Shown: in pieces, positions 29,634 through 38,098 of the stretch | How the letters are laid out: each line of letters starts with the position of its first letter | Position numbering within the stretch: position 1 is the first letter of the stretch | The notes under the pieces: generated by a model | What the model was told of the DNA's origin: nothing | Seen by the model: only the letters and a program-made list of their open reading frames with translations | The model's database searches: none | Translations under genes and position numbers: made by a program | NCBI RefSeq assembly: GCF_000265075.1 | Contig: NZ_AJYA01000021.1 | Coordinates: 46,008-110,007 of the forward strand | DNA length: 64,000 nucleotides | From: Nitritalea halalkaliphila LW7 | GTDB lineage: Bacteria; Bacteroidota; Bacteroidia; Cytophagales; Cyclobacteriaceae | Direction: 5' to 3'

Positions 29634-29669
29634 AAAAAAGCCACTGCTTTCGAGACAGTGGCTTTTTTA
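29634..29669. terminator. Bidirectional terminator after maf
   Basis: Stem AAGCCACTG / CAGTGGCTT with a 9-nt loop, A-run before and T-run after. Confidence 0.85.
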
Positions 29670-29673
29670 TTTC

Positions 29674-29690
29674 TTTGCCCGTAGGGCAAA
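29674..29690. repeat. Short palindrome TTTGCCC-GTA-GGGCAAA (family copy)
   Basis: A copy of the dispersed palindrome between the terminator and the stop codon of the minus-strand adaptor gene. Confidence 0.6.
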
Positions 29691-29713
29691 ACCTGAGTAA
29701 TTCTTATCCTTCC

Positions 29714-31009
29714 TTAGGGTCTGCCTTCCATCAGGCGAACACTTTCGCCATCACGAAGGGTCTTCGAAACGGAGATGTATGGCCCTGAGATGATTTTATC
29801 GCCCTCAGCCACACCTTCTAAGATTTCAATGTTATCAAAATCAGCAATGCCTGTTTTTACAGGTACTAAAACCGCTTTGCCTTCACTGTACTTAAAGACC
29901 AGCGTCTTGGCACGGGTGGAGCCATCCGGAAGTGTATCGAGCTGCGCCTCACGCGTGGTCACCGCTGCCAAAGGAACCGATAAAGCCTTCTCCTTTTTCT
30001 GTGTGATAATATCCACACTGGCCGTCATCCCAGGACGGAATGGAAAACGGTTACGCTCACTCACCAGGTGCATGTAGCTCTCATTTAAGATACGAATACG
30101 TACCTCGAATTCCGTTACCGCATCCATACTGGCTTTTTCATTAGAGGAATTCGCGATCGAGGTAACAATCCCCTTAAAACGCTGTCCATTCGCACTATAA
30201 GAATCCACCTCGATTAAGGTCGTATCACCGAAGTTTATACGGACGATATCGTTCTCATTTACATTTACGCGCACTTCCATCCGGGAGAGATCAGCTAAGC
30301 GAAGCATCTCTGTACCCGCCATCTGCTGCGTACCTACCACACGTTCGCCTTTTTCCACTAATAGCTTACTCACTACCCCATTTACAGGACTATATACATT
30401 CGTCAAGCGTAAGTTTTCAGCAGCCTCCGCTACAGTCGCCTCCGCACTTTTAATCACATACTGCGCGGCTAAAACACTTTGCTCTGCCGCATACAAGTCA
30501 TTCTGGGCAGTAAGGAAATTAGCATTAATCTGCTCGAAATCCGCTTCGGAAATGACGCCGTCCTTAAACAGCTTTTCATTTCGCTTAAACTCTAGCTCGG
30601 CACGAACAAACTGGGCTTCTGCACGCTTTAAATTCGCCTCAGACTGGGCTAAATTAGCCTTATTTTGATTTAACTGCGCACGGCTCCTGTCCAGTGCAGA
30701 AATAAAGTTATCGGGACGAATCTTTACTAAAAGATCATTTACCTTCACACTATCTCCCTCTAGCACATTCAGCTCGATGATCTCGCCTGCCACATCTGGA
30801 CTAAGTTTCACCTCTATCTCCGGCTGAATAACACCTGAAGCGCTCACTTTTTCCGTAATAGTAGCCAATTTTGCTTCTTTTACTTCCACTATTACCTCGC
30901 GCTCGCCTCCGATCCAACCCATCGACTTACCGATAAGTATAAAAAGGACAATAAGAACTAAAAGTCCACCTAAAATAGGTAGTAACTTGCTCGATTTTTT
31001 CTTTGCCAT
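29714..31009 (-). CDS. Efflux periplasmic adaptor subunit (HlyD/MacA type)
   Basis: 431-residue membrane-fusion protein. An N-terminal membrane anchor (about 8-30, KLLPILGGLLVLIVLFILIG) replaces a lipoprotein signal. The lipoyl halves are VAGEIIELNVLEGDSVKVND and NVYSPVNGVVSKLLVEKGER, separated by a coiled-coil hairpin (about 105-195) rich in Leu/Ala/Glu. The C-terminal part has GMTASVDIITQKKEKALSVP. The length and anchor resemble MacA-type adaptors that work with ABC pumps. It follows the outer-membrane channel gene by 34 nt on the minus strand; no pump subunit is next to it. The frame is intact. Confidence 0.92.
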   Translation of the reverse strand: MAKKKSSKLLPILGGLLVLIVLFILIGKSMGWIGGEREVIVEVKEAKLATITEKVSASGVIQPEIEVKLSPDVAGEIIELNVLEGDSVKVNDLLVKIRPDNFISALDRSRAQLNQNKANLAQSEANLKRAEAQFVRAELEFKRNEKLFKDGVISEADFEQINANFLTAQNDLYAAEQSVLAAQYVIKSAEATVAEAAENLRLTNVYSPVNGVVSKLLVEKGERVVGTQQMAGTEMLRLADLSRMEVRVNVNENDIVRINFGDTTLIEVDSYSANGQRFKGIVTSIANSSNEKASMDAVTEFEVRIRILNESYMHLVSERNRFPFRPGMTASVDIITQKKEKALSVPLAAVTTREAQLDTLPDGSTRAKTLVFKYSEGKAVLVPVKTGIADFDNIEILEGVAEGDKIISGPYISVSKTLRDGESVRLMEGRP

Positions 31010-31043
31010 GATATGCTTAATTGAATTTTGCTGGGTTATGGTT

Positions 31044-32384
31044 CTAAAACTCTAATGGATTACCGAGGTAAAAATCTAAGACCTTCACCTTGAAAATAAA
31101 ATCAAACTTTGCATTAGACAGATCCGCCTGCGCATTAAATAAATTATTCTGAGCGATCTGATAGTCCGCAGAGTTAATAGCCCCCGAATCAAAGCGCTGC
31201 TGCGCAATTCTAAAAGCTTCTTCCAAACTCGCTACGCGACGAACGGACGCATTATAGGACTGGCGTGCCGCAAAAGCGTTCGTATAGGCAGACTCTATAT
31301 CCTGTAAAATCTGGTTTCGCGTCTCTACCTCCTGAATCTCACTCAGACGTTTCTGAAGGCGTGCTCGCTGTAAGCCAGCCTTATTTCGAAAGTTTGAGAA
31401 AATCGGAATACTTAAGTTGACATTCGCGGACTGAGAAAGATTGTTTTCTAACTGTGTGCCGAAAGGATCACGCTCTCCTAAAAATATCCGGTCTACATAG
31501 TTGGTAAAGATATTTACCCCAAGCGATAGGGAAGGTAAAAAGGCCCCTCTCGCTATTTTAATTCCATATTCTGCACTCTCTATCCCTAATTCAGCCGCTC
31601 GCATCTCAGGCAAGGTCTCCATGGCGATATAAAAAATCTCCTCGACGGAGTTTTGAGTTAATGTGAAGTTTTCTGCCTCTAACTTCGGAGCAAAAATGTT
31701 AAAATCCTCAGAAAAAGGAATTTGCATCGCTTGCGCCAGTTGTAATCGTGCGATTCGCAGATTATTACGCGTGTTTATCACGTCCAGCTCATTCGTGGCC
31801 AACTGTGCTTCCAGATCCAGCTGACTGGCGAGAGGAAGAGATCCGGCCTCTACCAGCTTTCTCGTTACACCTAACTGCTCCTCCGTGATGCTAAGCTGAT
31901 TCTCCGCGATATTACGCTGCTCCTGAGCGAATAATATGTTCACGAACAGATTAATAACATTTAAAGAAATATTATTCCTCGTGGCCTCCACATTATACTG
32001 TCCGACACGAATGTTGGTTTTGGCCTGCTGCGCAGAATAATGAATTTGACCGCCCTGAAAAACAGGCATACCGGAATTCGCAGTCAGGTTCACGTTACCG
32101 ATACGATCCGTTTCGAAAAGGTTGGTAACCGGGTTAATCGAACGACCCCAGCGAAAGCCTGTACTCGCACCTGCGGAAAGCGAGGGCAAACGCTGGCCTT
32201 GGGTTTGTAAGAGGTTAATCTCCTCCTGGGCCAGACTAACTTCGGTTCGCTTTAAGTTTAGATTGTTTTCTAAGGCGACTTCGATACAGGTGCGTAAATC
32301 CAATCGATCCACCCGCATCTGCTGCGCTTCCACTTGCCCCATAAAAAAACAGAGGGCCACTAATCCGTAAATATACTTTTTCAT
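31044..32384 (-). CDS. TolC-family outer membrane efflux protein
   Basis: From ATG 32384 the protein is 446 residues and starts with a signal peptide MKKYIYGLVALCFFMGQVEA. It contains the duplicated outer-membrane-efflux pattern: LDLRTCIEVALENNLNLKRT and a second half around LGVNIFTNYVDRIFLG, SIPIFSNFRNKAGLQRARLQ, then a C-terminal FRIAQQRFDSGAINSADYQI. I prefer this ATG to one 51 nt upstream because it gives a clean signal peptide. It is the leading gene of a channel-adaptor pair on the minus strand. Confidence 0.92.
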   Translation of the reverse strand: MKKYIYGLVALCFFMGQVEAQQMRVDRLDLRTCIEVALENNLNLKRTEVSLAQEEINLLQTQGQRLPSLSAGASTGFRWGRSINPVTNLFETDRIGNVNLTANSGMPVFQGGQIHYSAQQAKTNIRVGQYNVEATRNNISLNVINLFVNILFAQEQRNIAENQLSITEEQLGVTRKLVEAGSLPLASQLDLEAQLATNELDVINTRNNLRIARLQLAQAMQIPFSEDFNIFAPKLEAENFTLTQNSVEEIFYIAMETLPEMRAAELGIESAEYGIKIARGAFLPSLSLGVNIFTNYVDRIFLGERDPFGTQLENNLSQSANVNLSIPIFSNFRNKAGLQRARLQKRLSEIQEVETRNQILQDIESAYTNAFAARQSYNASVRRVASLEEAFRIAQQRFDSGAINSADYQIAQNNLFNAQADLSNAKFDFIFKVKVLDFYLGNPLEF

Positions 32385-32489
32385 AAACGTCGTATGGTTT
32401 TCATCATATGCTTTATTAAGTGGTTCAATTTTCAAATGAAAATAAAATTCAACTGACCAAGATTCCCTTTGTCTATCGCTGCAGCTTCC

Positions 32490-33164
32490 CTACATATCGA
32501 TATCGGGGATATAAATAAGCTCCTGCACCCACTGTATACTTTTAAGGTACATCACAGTAATATCAGGAATACCGGAGTCCAGCTCGATTACGTGACAGGC
32601 ACGGTCATGCTTTCCCTTTCGAGAAACAGACATGGTCGCGATATTTGCCTTTTCCTGTGCCAGTACCGAAGCGATAAAAGCGATGGCTCCATGCGTATCC
32701 TCAGCCTTAATAATTAAGGTATGCGCTGCAGCGGAAAAGTTGGCATGAAACCCATCTACACGTGAAATATTAATCAAGCCACCCCCTAAACTTTCGCCGA
32801 TGACCTCCACCTGCCTGTCCCCTTTGCGCAGCAGCAGCCGTACCGTATTCGGGTGATAGGTAGAAGCATTTCCCACCGACTTAAAGGTATAGACGAGTCC
32901 TTTTTCCTTGGCTAAATCCAGAGACTGCTTGATCCGCGCATCGTCTGTCTTAAAGTCTAATAGCCCGCCGATAATCGCGCGGTCGCTGCCGTGTCCCTCA
33001 TAGGTGCGGGCAAAAGAATTATAAAAGGTAATCTCCGCATGCTCCGGAATACCCCCTAACACACGTACAGCAGCACGCCCTATGCGCACGACACCCGCCG
33101 TATGGGAAGAGGAAGGCCCGATCATAACGGGACCGATCATATCGAAAATGCCACTTTTGCTCAT
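32490..33164 (-). CDS. sdaAB: L-serine dehydratase, beta (SdaAB) subunit
   Basis: Iron-sulfur L-serine dehydratase converts serine to pyruvate and ammonia; this is the separate beta subunit of the two-subunit type. From ATG 33164 it is 224 residues: MSKSGIFDMIGPVMIGPSSS with the conserved GPSSSHTAG motif, then a C-terminal ACT domain starting AAAHTLIIKAEDTHGAIAFI. The alpha subunit with the 4Fe-4S cysteines is not in this window. The frame is intact. Its neighbours are the TolC gene downstream and, divergently, a class IV aminotransferase. Confidence 0.92.
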   Translation of the reverse strand: MSKSGIFDMIGPVMIGPSSSHTAGVVRIGRAAVRVLGGIPEHAEITFYNSFARTYEGHGSDRAIIGGLLDFKTDDARIKQSLDLAKEKGLVYTFKSVGNASTYHPNTVRLLLRKGDRQVEVIGESLGGGLINISRVDGFHANFSAAAHTLIIKAEDTHGAIAFIASVLAQEKANIATMSVSRKGKHDRACHVIELDSGIPDITVMYLKSIQWVQELIYIPDIDM

Positions 33165-33321
33165 AAATCTAGTTCTGCTGGCCAAAAACAATGCTAATAT
33201 AGAAAGAAAGCGTACGTGAAAAAGGGGAGAAGCATTTAAAAGCAGGAAAAACTATTTTAAGCGTAAAATTTTCACTTCTTTTAAGGAAGAAAACCAAACG
33301 CTAGTGCAAACCTGTTCGCTG

Positions 33322-34161
33322 ATGAACGATAAAGTGTACGATTTCGAGACAATCTACCTCCTCCGTGTCGAGGGATCTTGGCAGCTCGCTGAGGCACTGC
33401 CACCCAACAGGGGCTTCTTTTTCGGAGAAAACAGTTTCGAGACCATGTGCTGGGCAGAAGACCGCCTCTTATTTCAAGCTTTACATGGGGAAAGAAGAAA
33501 AAAAGCCTGCCAAATTTTTGACTGGCCGGAAAAGACACTTTCCTCCTTCAGTGACATGGAAAGCTGCATCCGGCAGTACCTTCCAGCGCACTGTAAGCGT
33601 GCCCGTGTACGCTATGACGTATGTAAAAGCGGACAGGGACTCTACCTCTCCACGGAAGCCCCCCTGCTGGAATGGATCAGCCTGAACCCTTGGCGCGAGG
33701 CGCCCACACGAAAAGCGAAAGCCGCATGGAGTGAGGAACTTAGCGTACCCCTTACCCCCTGGTCAGCAGTAAAAACAGGAAGTGCACTCGTCTACGTGTG
33801 GGCCGCTCGGGAAAAAAAACGTAGAGGGCTGGACGAACTGCTGCTACGAAATAGCCGAGGAGAAATTTGTGAATGTGCGGCTTCTAACGTATTTTGGAGT
33901 GATGGAGAGCAGATTTTCACACCTGCCTTAAGCAGCGGATGCATCGCTGGAATCGGGAGAGAAAGAATTAAACAAGCCACCCAACAGGCAGGTTTAACGT
34001 TTATAGAGGGCTTGTTTTTACCTGAAATACTCGAACGTGCTCCCTATGTGTGGACCAGTAATGTGACCGGCATAAGTTGGGTGCAGCAGCTCGAAGGCCG
34101 AGACCTGCTTAACCCACTAGAAAAATTTCCTTTCTTACGGACCTTAACCCTACCTGAATGA
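33322..34161 (+). CDS. Class IV PLP aminotransferase / aminodeoxychorismate lyase-like
   Basis: Fold-type IV PLP enzyme of the BCAT/PabC/D-amino-acid transaminase group. Visible features are the N-terminal RGFFFGENSFETM segment, the likely PLP lysine in VKTGSALVYVWAA, LDELLLRNSRGEICECAASN and GCIAGIGRERIKQ, which together favour a PabC-like lyase (last step of p-aminobenzoate synthesis) over a BCAT. The start is taken at ATG 33322; a GTG 18 nt upstream is an alternative. Length 279 residues. The stop overlaps the next gene by 4 nt (ATGA). Confidence 0.8.
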   Translation: MNDKVYDFETIYLLRVEGSWQLAEALPPNRGFFFGENSFETMCWAEDRLLFQALHGERRKKACQIFDWPEKTLSSFSDMESCIRQYLPAHCKRARVRYDVCKSGQGLYLSTEAPLLEWISLNPWREAPTRKAKAAWSEELSVPLTPWSAVKTGSALVYVWAAREKKRRGLDELLLRNSRGEICECAASNVFWSDGEQIFTPALSSGCIAGIGRERIKQATQQAGLTFIEGLFLPEILERAPYVWTSNVTGISWVQQLEGRDLLNPLEKFPFLRTLTLPE

Positions 34162-35051
34162 TGCACAAGCTACTCCCCTTCTTTTTCCTCCTCACGATAG
34201 GTCTGAGTCTAGTGGCCTGCAAGTCAGATATCGCACGTGAAGGCATCGACTTTACTACATGGGGCGGCTACTGGTTTAAAGGAGAAGCAGAAATCACCTC
34301 CTTCACCCTAGAGCAGGCCCGCTATGGGGAAGTACATCCAGGGGAGGCCGTTCTGATCTATGTGACCGAAGATTTCTCCAAGAAAAAACAGGTGAAACTC
34401 GATGACCCTAGGGGCAAGGACGTGCTAAATGTCCTGAAATTAAACAGCATACGCGAATTCGAGACAGGAGTATATAAATACAATACCATGGTCAGCATCT
34501 TCACGCCCACTAAAGTACAGCGTGCCAGCCCGAAAATTACCGCCAGTGTCCAAGAATGGTGCGGCCAAAGTTTTACACAGCTCAACCATAACAGCGACGA
34601 TGGCTACAGCTGGCGCATGTATTCCTACTTCGAATCGGAAGGAGATCAGAGTGGCTCCGTAAATGGGCTTGCAGAAGATGAGCTTTGGACCCTGCTCCGC
34701 ATCCAGCCGGAGGCCATCCCCACGGGCAGCGTCAAGCTATTCCCTTCCGTGCTGGAAAATCGCCTGCGCCACGTTCCGATCGAAGCACATGAAGCCTTTA
34801 TCCGGATTCAAGATATATCGGAGTCGCGGCGACAGCTTGAGGTGACCTATGGCGATACAGGAAGAACGCTTAAAATCGACTTCCTCAGCGCGTTCCCACA
34901 TGAAATTCTCGGCTGGGAGGAGTCCCAAAGCGAAAAGGGCGGCGGAATCATCCGGACGAAAGCGACCCGAAAGGCCATAAAAAAGCAGGCCTACTGGAAA
35001 AATAACCGACTCGAAGACAGCTTCTTACGCCAAGAGCTGAAGCTTCGCTAA
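34158..35051 (+). CDS. Conserved Bacteroidota lipoprotein (labelled septum formation inhibitor Maf in some genomes)
   Basis: 297-residue lipoprotein beginning MMHKLLPFFFLLTIGLSLVA with lipobox LVAC. The core WFKGEAEITSFTLEQARYGE and SVQEWCGQSFTQLN match a Bacteroidota family that is often mislabelled Maf; it is unrelated to the real Maf at 28949. No enzyme motif is recognisable; a role in the cell envelope is inferred from the lipid anchor. The frame is intact. It overlaps the aminotransferase by 4 nt and is 30 nt before the mannosyltransferase, so the three form an operon. Confidence 0.75.
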   Translation: MMHKLLPFFFLLTIGLSLVACKSDIAREGIDFTTWGGYWFKGEAEITSFTLEQARYGEVHPGEAVLIYVTEDFSKKKQVKLDDPRGKDVLNVLKLNSIREFETGVYKYNTMVSIFTPTKVQRASPKITASVQEWCGQSFTQLNHNSDDGYSWRMYSYFESEGDQSGSVNGLAEDELWTLLRIQPEAIPTGSVKLFPSVLENRLRHVPIEAHEAFIRIQDISESRRQLEVTYGDTGRTLKIDFLSAFPHEILGWEESQSEKGGGIIRTKATRKAIKKQAYWKNNRLEDSFLRQELKLR

Positions 35052-35081
35052 GGCTTGTGACCCCAGACCGATCCTCCGCAG

Positions 35082-36415
35082 ATGTTACAAACCAAACCTC
35101 AAATCCGCCCGCTCCTTCTCATCGCGCTGGGGCTGGTCTATGCGCTAGGCATGGTCCTCTTGGGGTTCTTCTGGAACCGAGAAGCCAGCCTGCCGCTACT
35201 GCTCACCTTCGCACTCACCTTCGGCTGCTCGCTACTTCTCTATCGCCAAGCAGAAGAAAAAAACCACCTGAAAGCACTACTTTTCGTAGGTCTCCTGGTC
35301 CGCTTTAGCTACCTGTTCACCTGGCCAGAGCTGAGTGATGATTTTTATCGCTTCTTTTTTGATGGCCTTCTCGTGCAGCAGGGCATAAATCCCTACAGCC
35401 ACCTTCCCGAAGAAGCAGTCGTACTACTTCCTGCCGCACAGCGTCATGGCGCCGCCCAACTGCTTCAGGAGATGAACAGCCCACAGTACCACTCCGTGTA
35501 TCCGCCACTCCAGCAGAGTCTTTTCGCCCTTGGCGCCTGGCTGGGCCCTCAGCTGCACACCCAACTGCTTTTCCATAAGGTGCTGCTGCTACTGGCGGAA
35601 GTGCTAAGCATACGCCTACTCTTATACCTACTGGCACAGCCACGACAGGCTCTGCTGTACGCGCTAAACCCCCTCGTGATCGTAGAAGGTGTCGGAAATC
35701 TACATGCGGAAATCTACATCGTAAGCTGCCTGCTTCTCCTTCTTTTGGCGTACGCCAAAGGCCACTTTCAGGTCAGCATCCTCGCCTGCTGGGCGGCGGT
35801 AGGGCTAAAATTACTCCCTCTAATCTACTTGCCTTTGCTGTTTAAAGCGAAAAAATGGCCGCTACAACTGCTACTCAGTACCTTTATTGCTCTGGGCTTG
35901 AGCATACCCTTCTGGCTACCTGGTGCCTGGGAAGCTTCCGCAGTAGCCTCAGCCTGTACCAAAGCAATTTTGAATTTTTCCCCTTTCTCTACGGGTATCT
36001 ACGAGACATCGGACAGGTGATTTTAGGCTATAATCCCATCCAAACCCTCGGCATACTCTTGAACGGAGCAGTTTTAATCGCATTAGCCCTGCTGTATGTA
36101 CACGCCTGGCGAAGCGGCATCCCCGGCATCCAAACACTAAGCGCTTATCTGTACATGGCACTTTGCGTGTACCTGATCGCGCAGACGACCCTGCACCCTT
36201 GGTACCTGATCCCCCTGCTTCCCCTAGCCCTTTTAAGCGGCATGCGTGCAGCCATCCCCTGGACCGCCATCGCTTTCTTATCCTACATCCACTATGGAAG
36301 CTACCCCGAATGGGTGGAACATGTTTGCCGCTGGGTCGGCTATGGAAGTTTAATCCCTTTTCTTTGGGCGGACGCCCAAAAGCTACGCCTGCGCTACTTT
36401 ACCTCTAGACACTAA
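35082..36415 (+). CDS. GT-C family polyprenol-linked mannosyltransferase-like membrane protein, frame break
   Basis: Multi-pass inner-membrane glycosyltransferase of the DUF2029/GT87 type, using a polyprenyl-phosphate sugar donor. The catalytic-type acidic motif is in LSDDFYRFFFDGLLVQQGIN. About ten hydrophobic segments are visible. The frame breaks at about 35931-35936: PGAWEASAVAS should read PGAWEG(F)RSSLSLYQSNFEFFPFLYG, restored by one base; the rest ends PFLWADAQKLRLRYF. Restored length is 444 residues. Two copies of the dispersed palindrome are inside the coding region (35744 and 36363) and keep the frame open. Confidence 0.83.
35744..35759. repeat. Short palindrome TTTGGCGTACGCCAAA (family copy, intragenic)
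   Basis: Perfect 16-bp palindrome inside the mannosyltransferase gene, encoding LAYAK within a hydrophobic stretch. Confidence 0.55.
36363..36380. repeat. Short palindrome TTTGGGCG-GA-CGCCCAAA (family copy, intragenic)
   Basis: 18-nt palindrome near the 3' end of the mannosyltransferase gene, encoding WADAQ. Confidence 0.55.
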
Positions 36416-36425
36416 AAACTTCTGC

Positions 36426-37010
36426 TTAGGCCTCCAAGGTCTTATCTTCCTGCTCGACAAGACGTACCAGCTCGGCATACCATGCCTCGCCATACTTACG
36501 AATAAGTGGATCCTTTAAAAATTTGTAAACAGGCACGCCGAGGGAGCTTCCTAGCTCGCAAGCAGGGGCACAGATATCCCATCGATCGTAATTTAAAGCC
36601 TCAAAATCCGCATATTTATCGATACGAATCGGATATAAGTGACAGGAAATCGGTTTTTTAAAGGGAATGGCGCCCGCCAGATAGGCCTGCTCGATGCCAC
36701 ATTTTAAAATTCCACGTTCGTCATAGAGCGCGTAAGCACATTCACGGTTATCTCCGATGGTAGGGGTCCCCTTCTCGCCATCCATATCGTACACCCAAGT
36801 ACCCTGCGCCTCGATAACACGCTGCCCCTCTTCGGTAATAAAAGGTTTTATTTTCGGGTAAAGCTGCTCTAATAACTTGGTCTCCCGCTCCTCTAAGGGT
36901 GCACCCGCATCCCCTTCGACGCAGCAGGCACCTTTACACTTCTCTAAATTACAGACAAAAAATTGCTCTTTAATATCGTCCGAAAGGACTGTTTTCCCGA
37001 TTACGATCAT
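36426..37010 (-). CDS. DUF3109 family cysteine-rich protein
   Basis: 194-residue cytosolic protein of DUF3109, widespread in Bacteroidota and of unknown function. It starts [20 protein letters not shown] and shows clustered cysteines: [57 protein letters not shown]. This pattern resembles the YkgJ-type metal-binding proteins, so a zinc or iron-sulfur site is likely. The frame is intact. It converges with the mannosyltransferase with only a 10-nt gap. Confidence 0.88.
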   Translation of the reverse strand: MIVIGKTVLSDDIKEQFFVCNLEKCKGACCVEGDAGAPLEERETKLLEQLYPKIKPFITEEGQRVIEAQGTWVYDMDGEKGTPTIGDNRECAYALYDERGILKCGIEQAYLAGAIPFKKPISCHLYPIRIDKYADFEALNYDRWDICAPACELGSSLGVPVYKFLKDPLIRKYGEAWYAELVRLVEQEDKTLEA

Positions 37011-37031
37011 CCCTGCTCACTTTAATATGCA

Positions 37032-37039
37032 CAAAGGTA
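37032..37039 (-). promoter_or_regulatory. Putative -7 box (TACCTTTG) for DUF3109
   Basis: TACCTTTG on the minus strand, 22 nt upstream of the ATG, matches TAnnTTTG; no TTTG at -33. Confidence 0.45.
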
Positions 37040-37117
37040 AGCAAACCCCTTGAAATCCTAAACACCTACCATCCAAATGCTCAAGGGGCCGCTTACCGGA
37101 AAATCGTACGAAATCGT

Positions 37118-37607
37118 TTATTCTGCCTCCACCGCGATCACATTTCCTGTCATCGATGGGTGGCGACCACACACATAAGGCATCAGTTCCGCTGCTAGTG
37201 CTGGTGTGAGCGTAAACTGGAGCACGAAGTCTTCCACTTGGAAATCCACGTCTGGATCAGACTCGAAACGCCCTCCGTAGCCTCATCTTCAGAAAGTAAA
37301 ATTTCACCGTTCTGGCGGCCTAACAGACGAAATGGATGTGGGGCCCAGCGCCATTAATGACCGTGTAGCGGCCACCTATGACGAGAGTGAGGTCGGCATT
37401 TTCTTCCTCTAACTCGGCCGTGATGCCATCCCCTTCTATGGCCGTAAATAGGTAGGCACGTGCGCCAACGTTTCCGAGCGTGAGCGTGCCCATTAATTGT
37501 ACTTCTTCAGGTTCTTCTAAAACAGGGGTTTCTTCTTCTGTTTGGTAACAAGCGCAAACAATAAGAAAAAGAAAGAAGAAAAGACTATAGCGAATGGAAT
37601 TATACAT
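37118..37607 (-). CDS. Type I copper (cupredoxin) lipoprotein, two frame breaks
   Basis: The gene starts MYNSIRYSLFFFLFLIVCAC, a lipoprotein signal. The open frame stops after GPHIHFVC, but two one-base corrections, both in T-runs (about 37328-37333 and 37264-37271), extend it: GPHIHFRLLGRQNGEILLSE, then VFESDPDVDFQVEDFVLQFT and MPYVCGRHPSMTGNVIAVEA. The late C-x2-H-x2-M element (CGRHPSM) plus the upstream His in GPHIHF are the type I copper ligands with amicyanin-like spacing. Restored length is 163 residues. It would be a periplasm-facing electron carrier. The stop is inferred at 37118-37120. Confidence 0.75.
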
Positions 37608-37717
37608 ATGTAACTATTTAATTTATATATGCATATACGCAGCATGGCCGGAGATTGGACTTTTATGCGGACATAGAAAAAAACTCCAAATAAACGCTGC
37701 TTCATTTCCGAAAAGGC

Positions 37718-37751
37718 AAAAAAAAAGAACTGCCTCCAATGGAGACAGTTC
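37718..37751 (-). terminator. Minus-strand terminator in the spacer behind the receptor gene
   Basis: GAACTG...CAGTTC stem extended by GTCTCC/GGAGGC pairing, followed by nine T on the minus strand. It lies 350 nt beyond the receptor stop, so it could end a separate small transcript or be a back-up. Confidence 0.6.
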
Positions 37752-37755
37752 AACC

Positions 37756-37997
37756 CAGCACTATGAAGAAAAGCTTTAAAAGCCTTATGCCTATTAAACT
37801 GAAAGAGAGTGCAAAAGGTTTTTTAGCATGCTAATATTTTTTCAAAAAACACCTGACTACCCATAATAGACATACCAAATAAGATAATAAAAAGAGGAGA
37901 ATTAATAGCAGAATAAGAGGGAATAAGAGCCGTAAAATTAGCAGATGCTTGGGTAGGGCACTGTTTTACAACTATTAATTCTTCTTCATTTTTTCAT
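37756..37997. other. A/T-rich spacer with two weak short frames
   Basis: No supported gene. Plus strand 37763-37834 could encode 23 residues (MKKSFKSLMPIKLKESAKGF, then LAC) behind a GGAG. Minus strand, between the two terminators, holds an open frame that would read MKNEEELIVVKQCPTQ and then a hydrophobic segment PLFIILFGMSIMGSQVFF if one A were removed after the ATG. Neither has conserved features that I recognise; both are unproven. Confidence 0.2.
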
Positions 37998-38039
37998 AAA
38001 AAAAACCGAAGGGGGGGGCTATATTGGTATCCCCTTCGG
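37998..38039 (-). terminator. Terminator of the downstream FecA-like receptor gene
   Basis: Stem CCGAAGGGG / CCCCTTCGG with about a 13-nt loop region and an eight-T run on the minus strand, 60 nt after the stop. Confidence 0.8.
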
Positions 38040-38098
38040 CTTCGTTTGTGCGCCATGTACTGCACCAGGTTAAAAGGCGGATTGTTCAGCCCTACACA

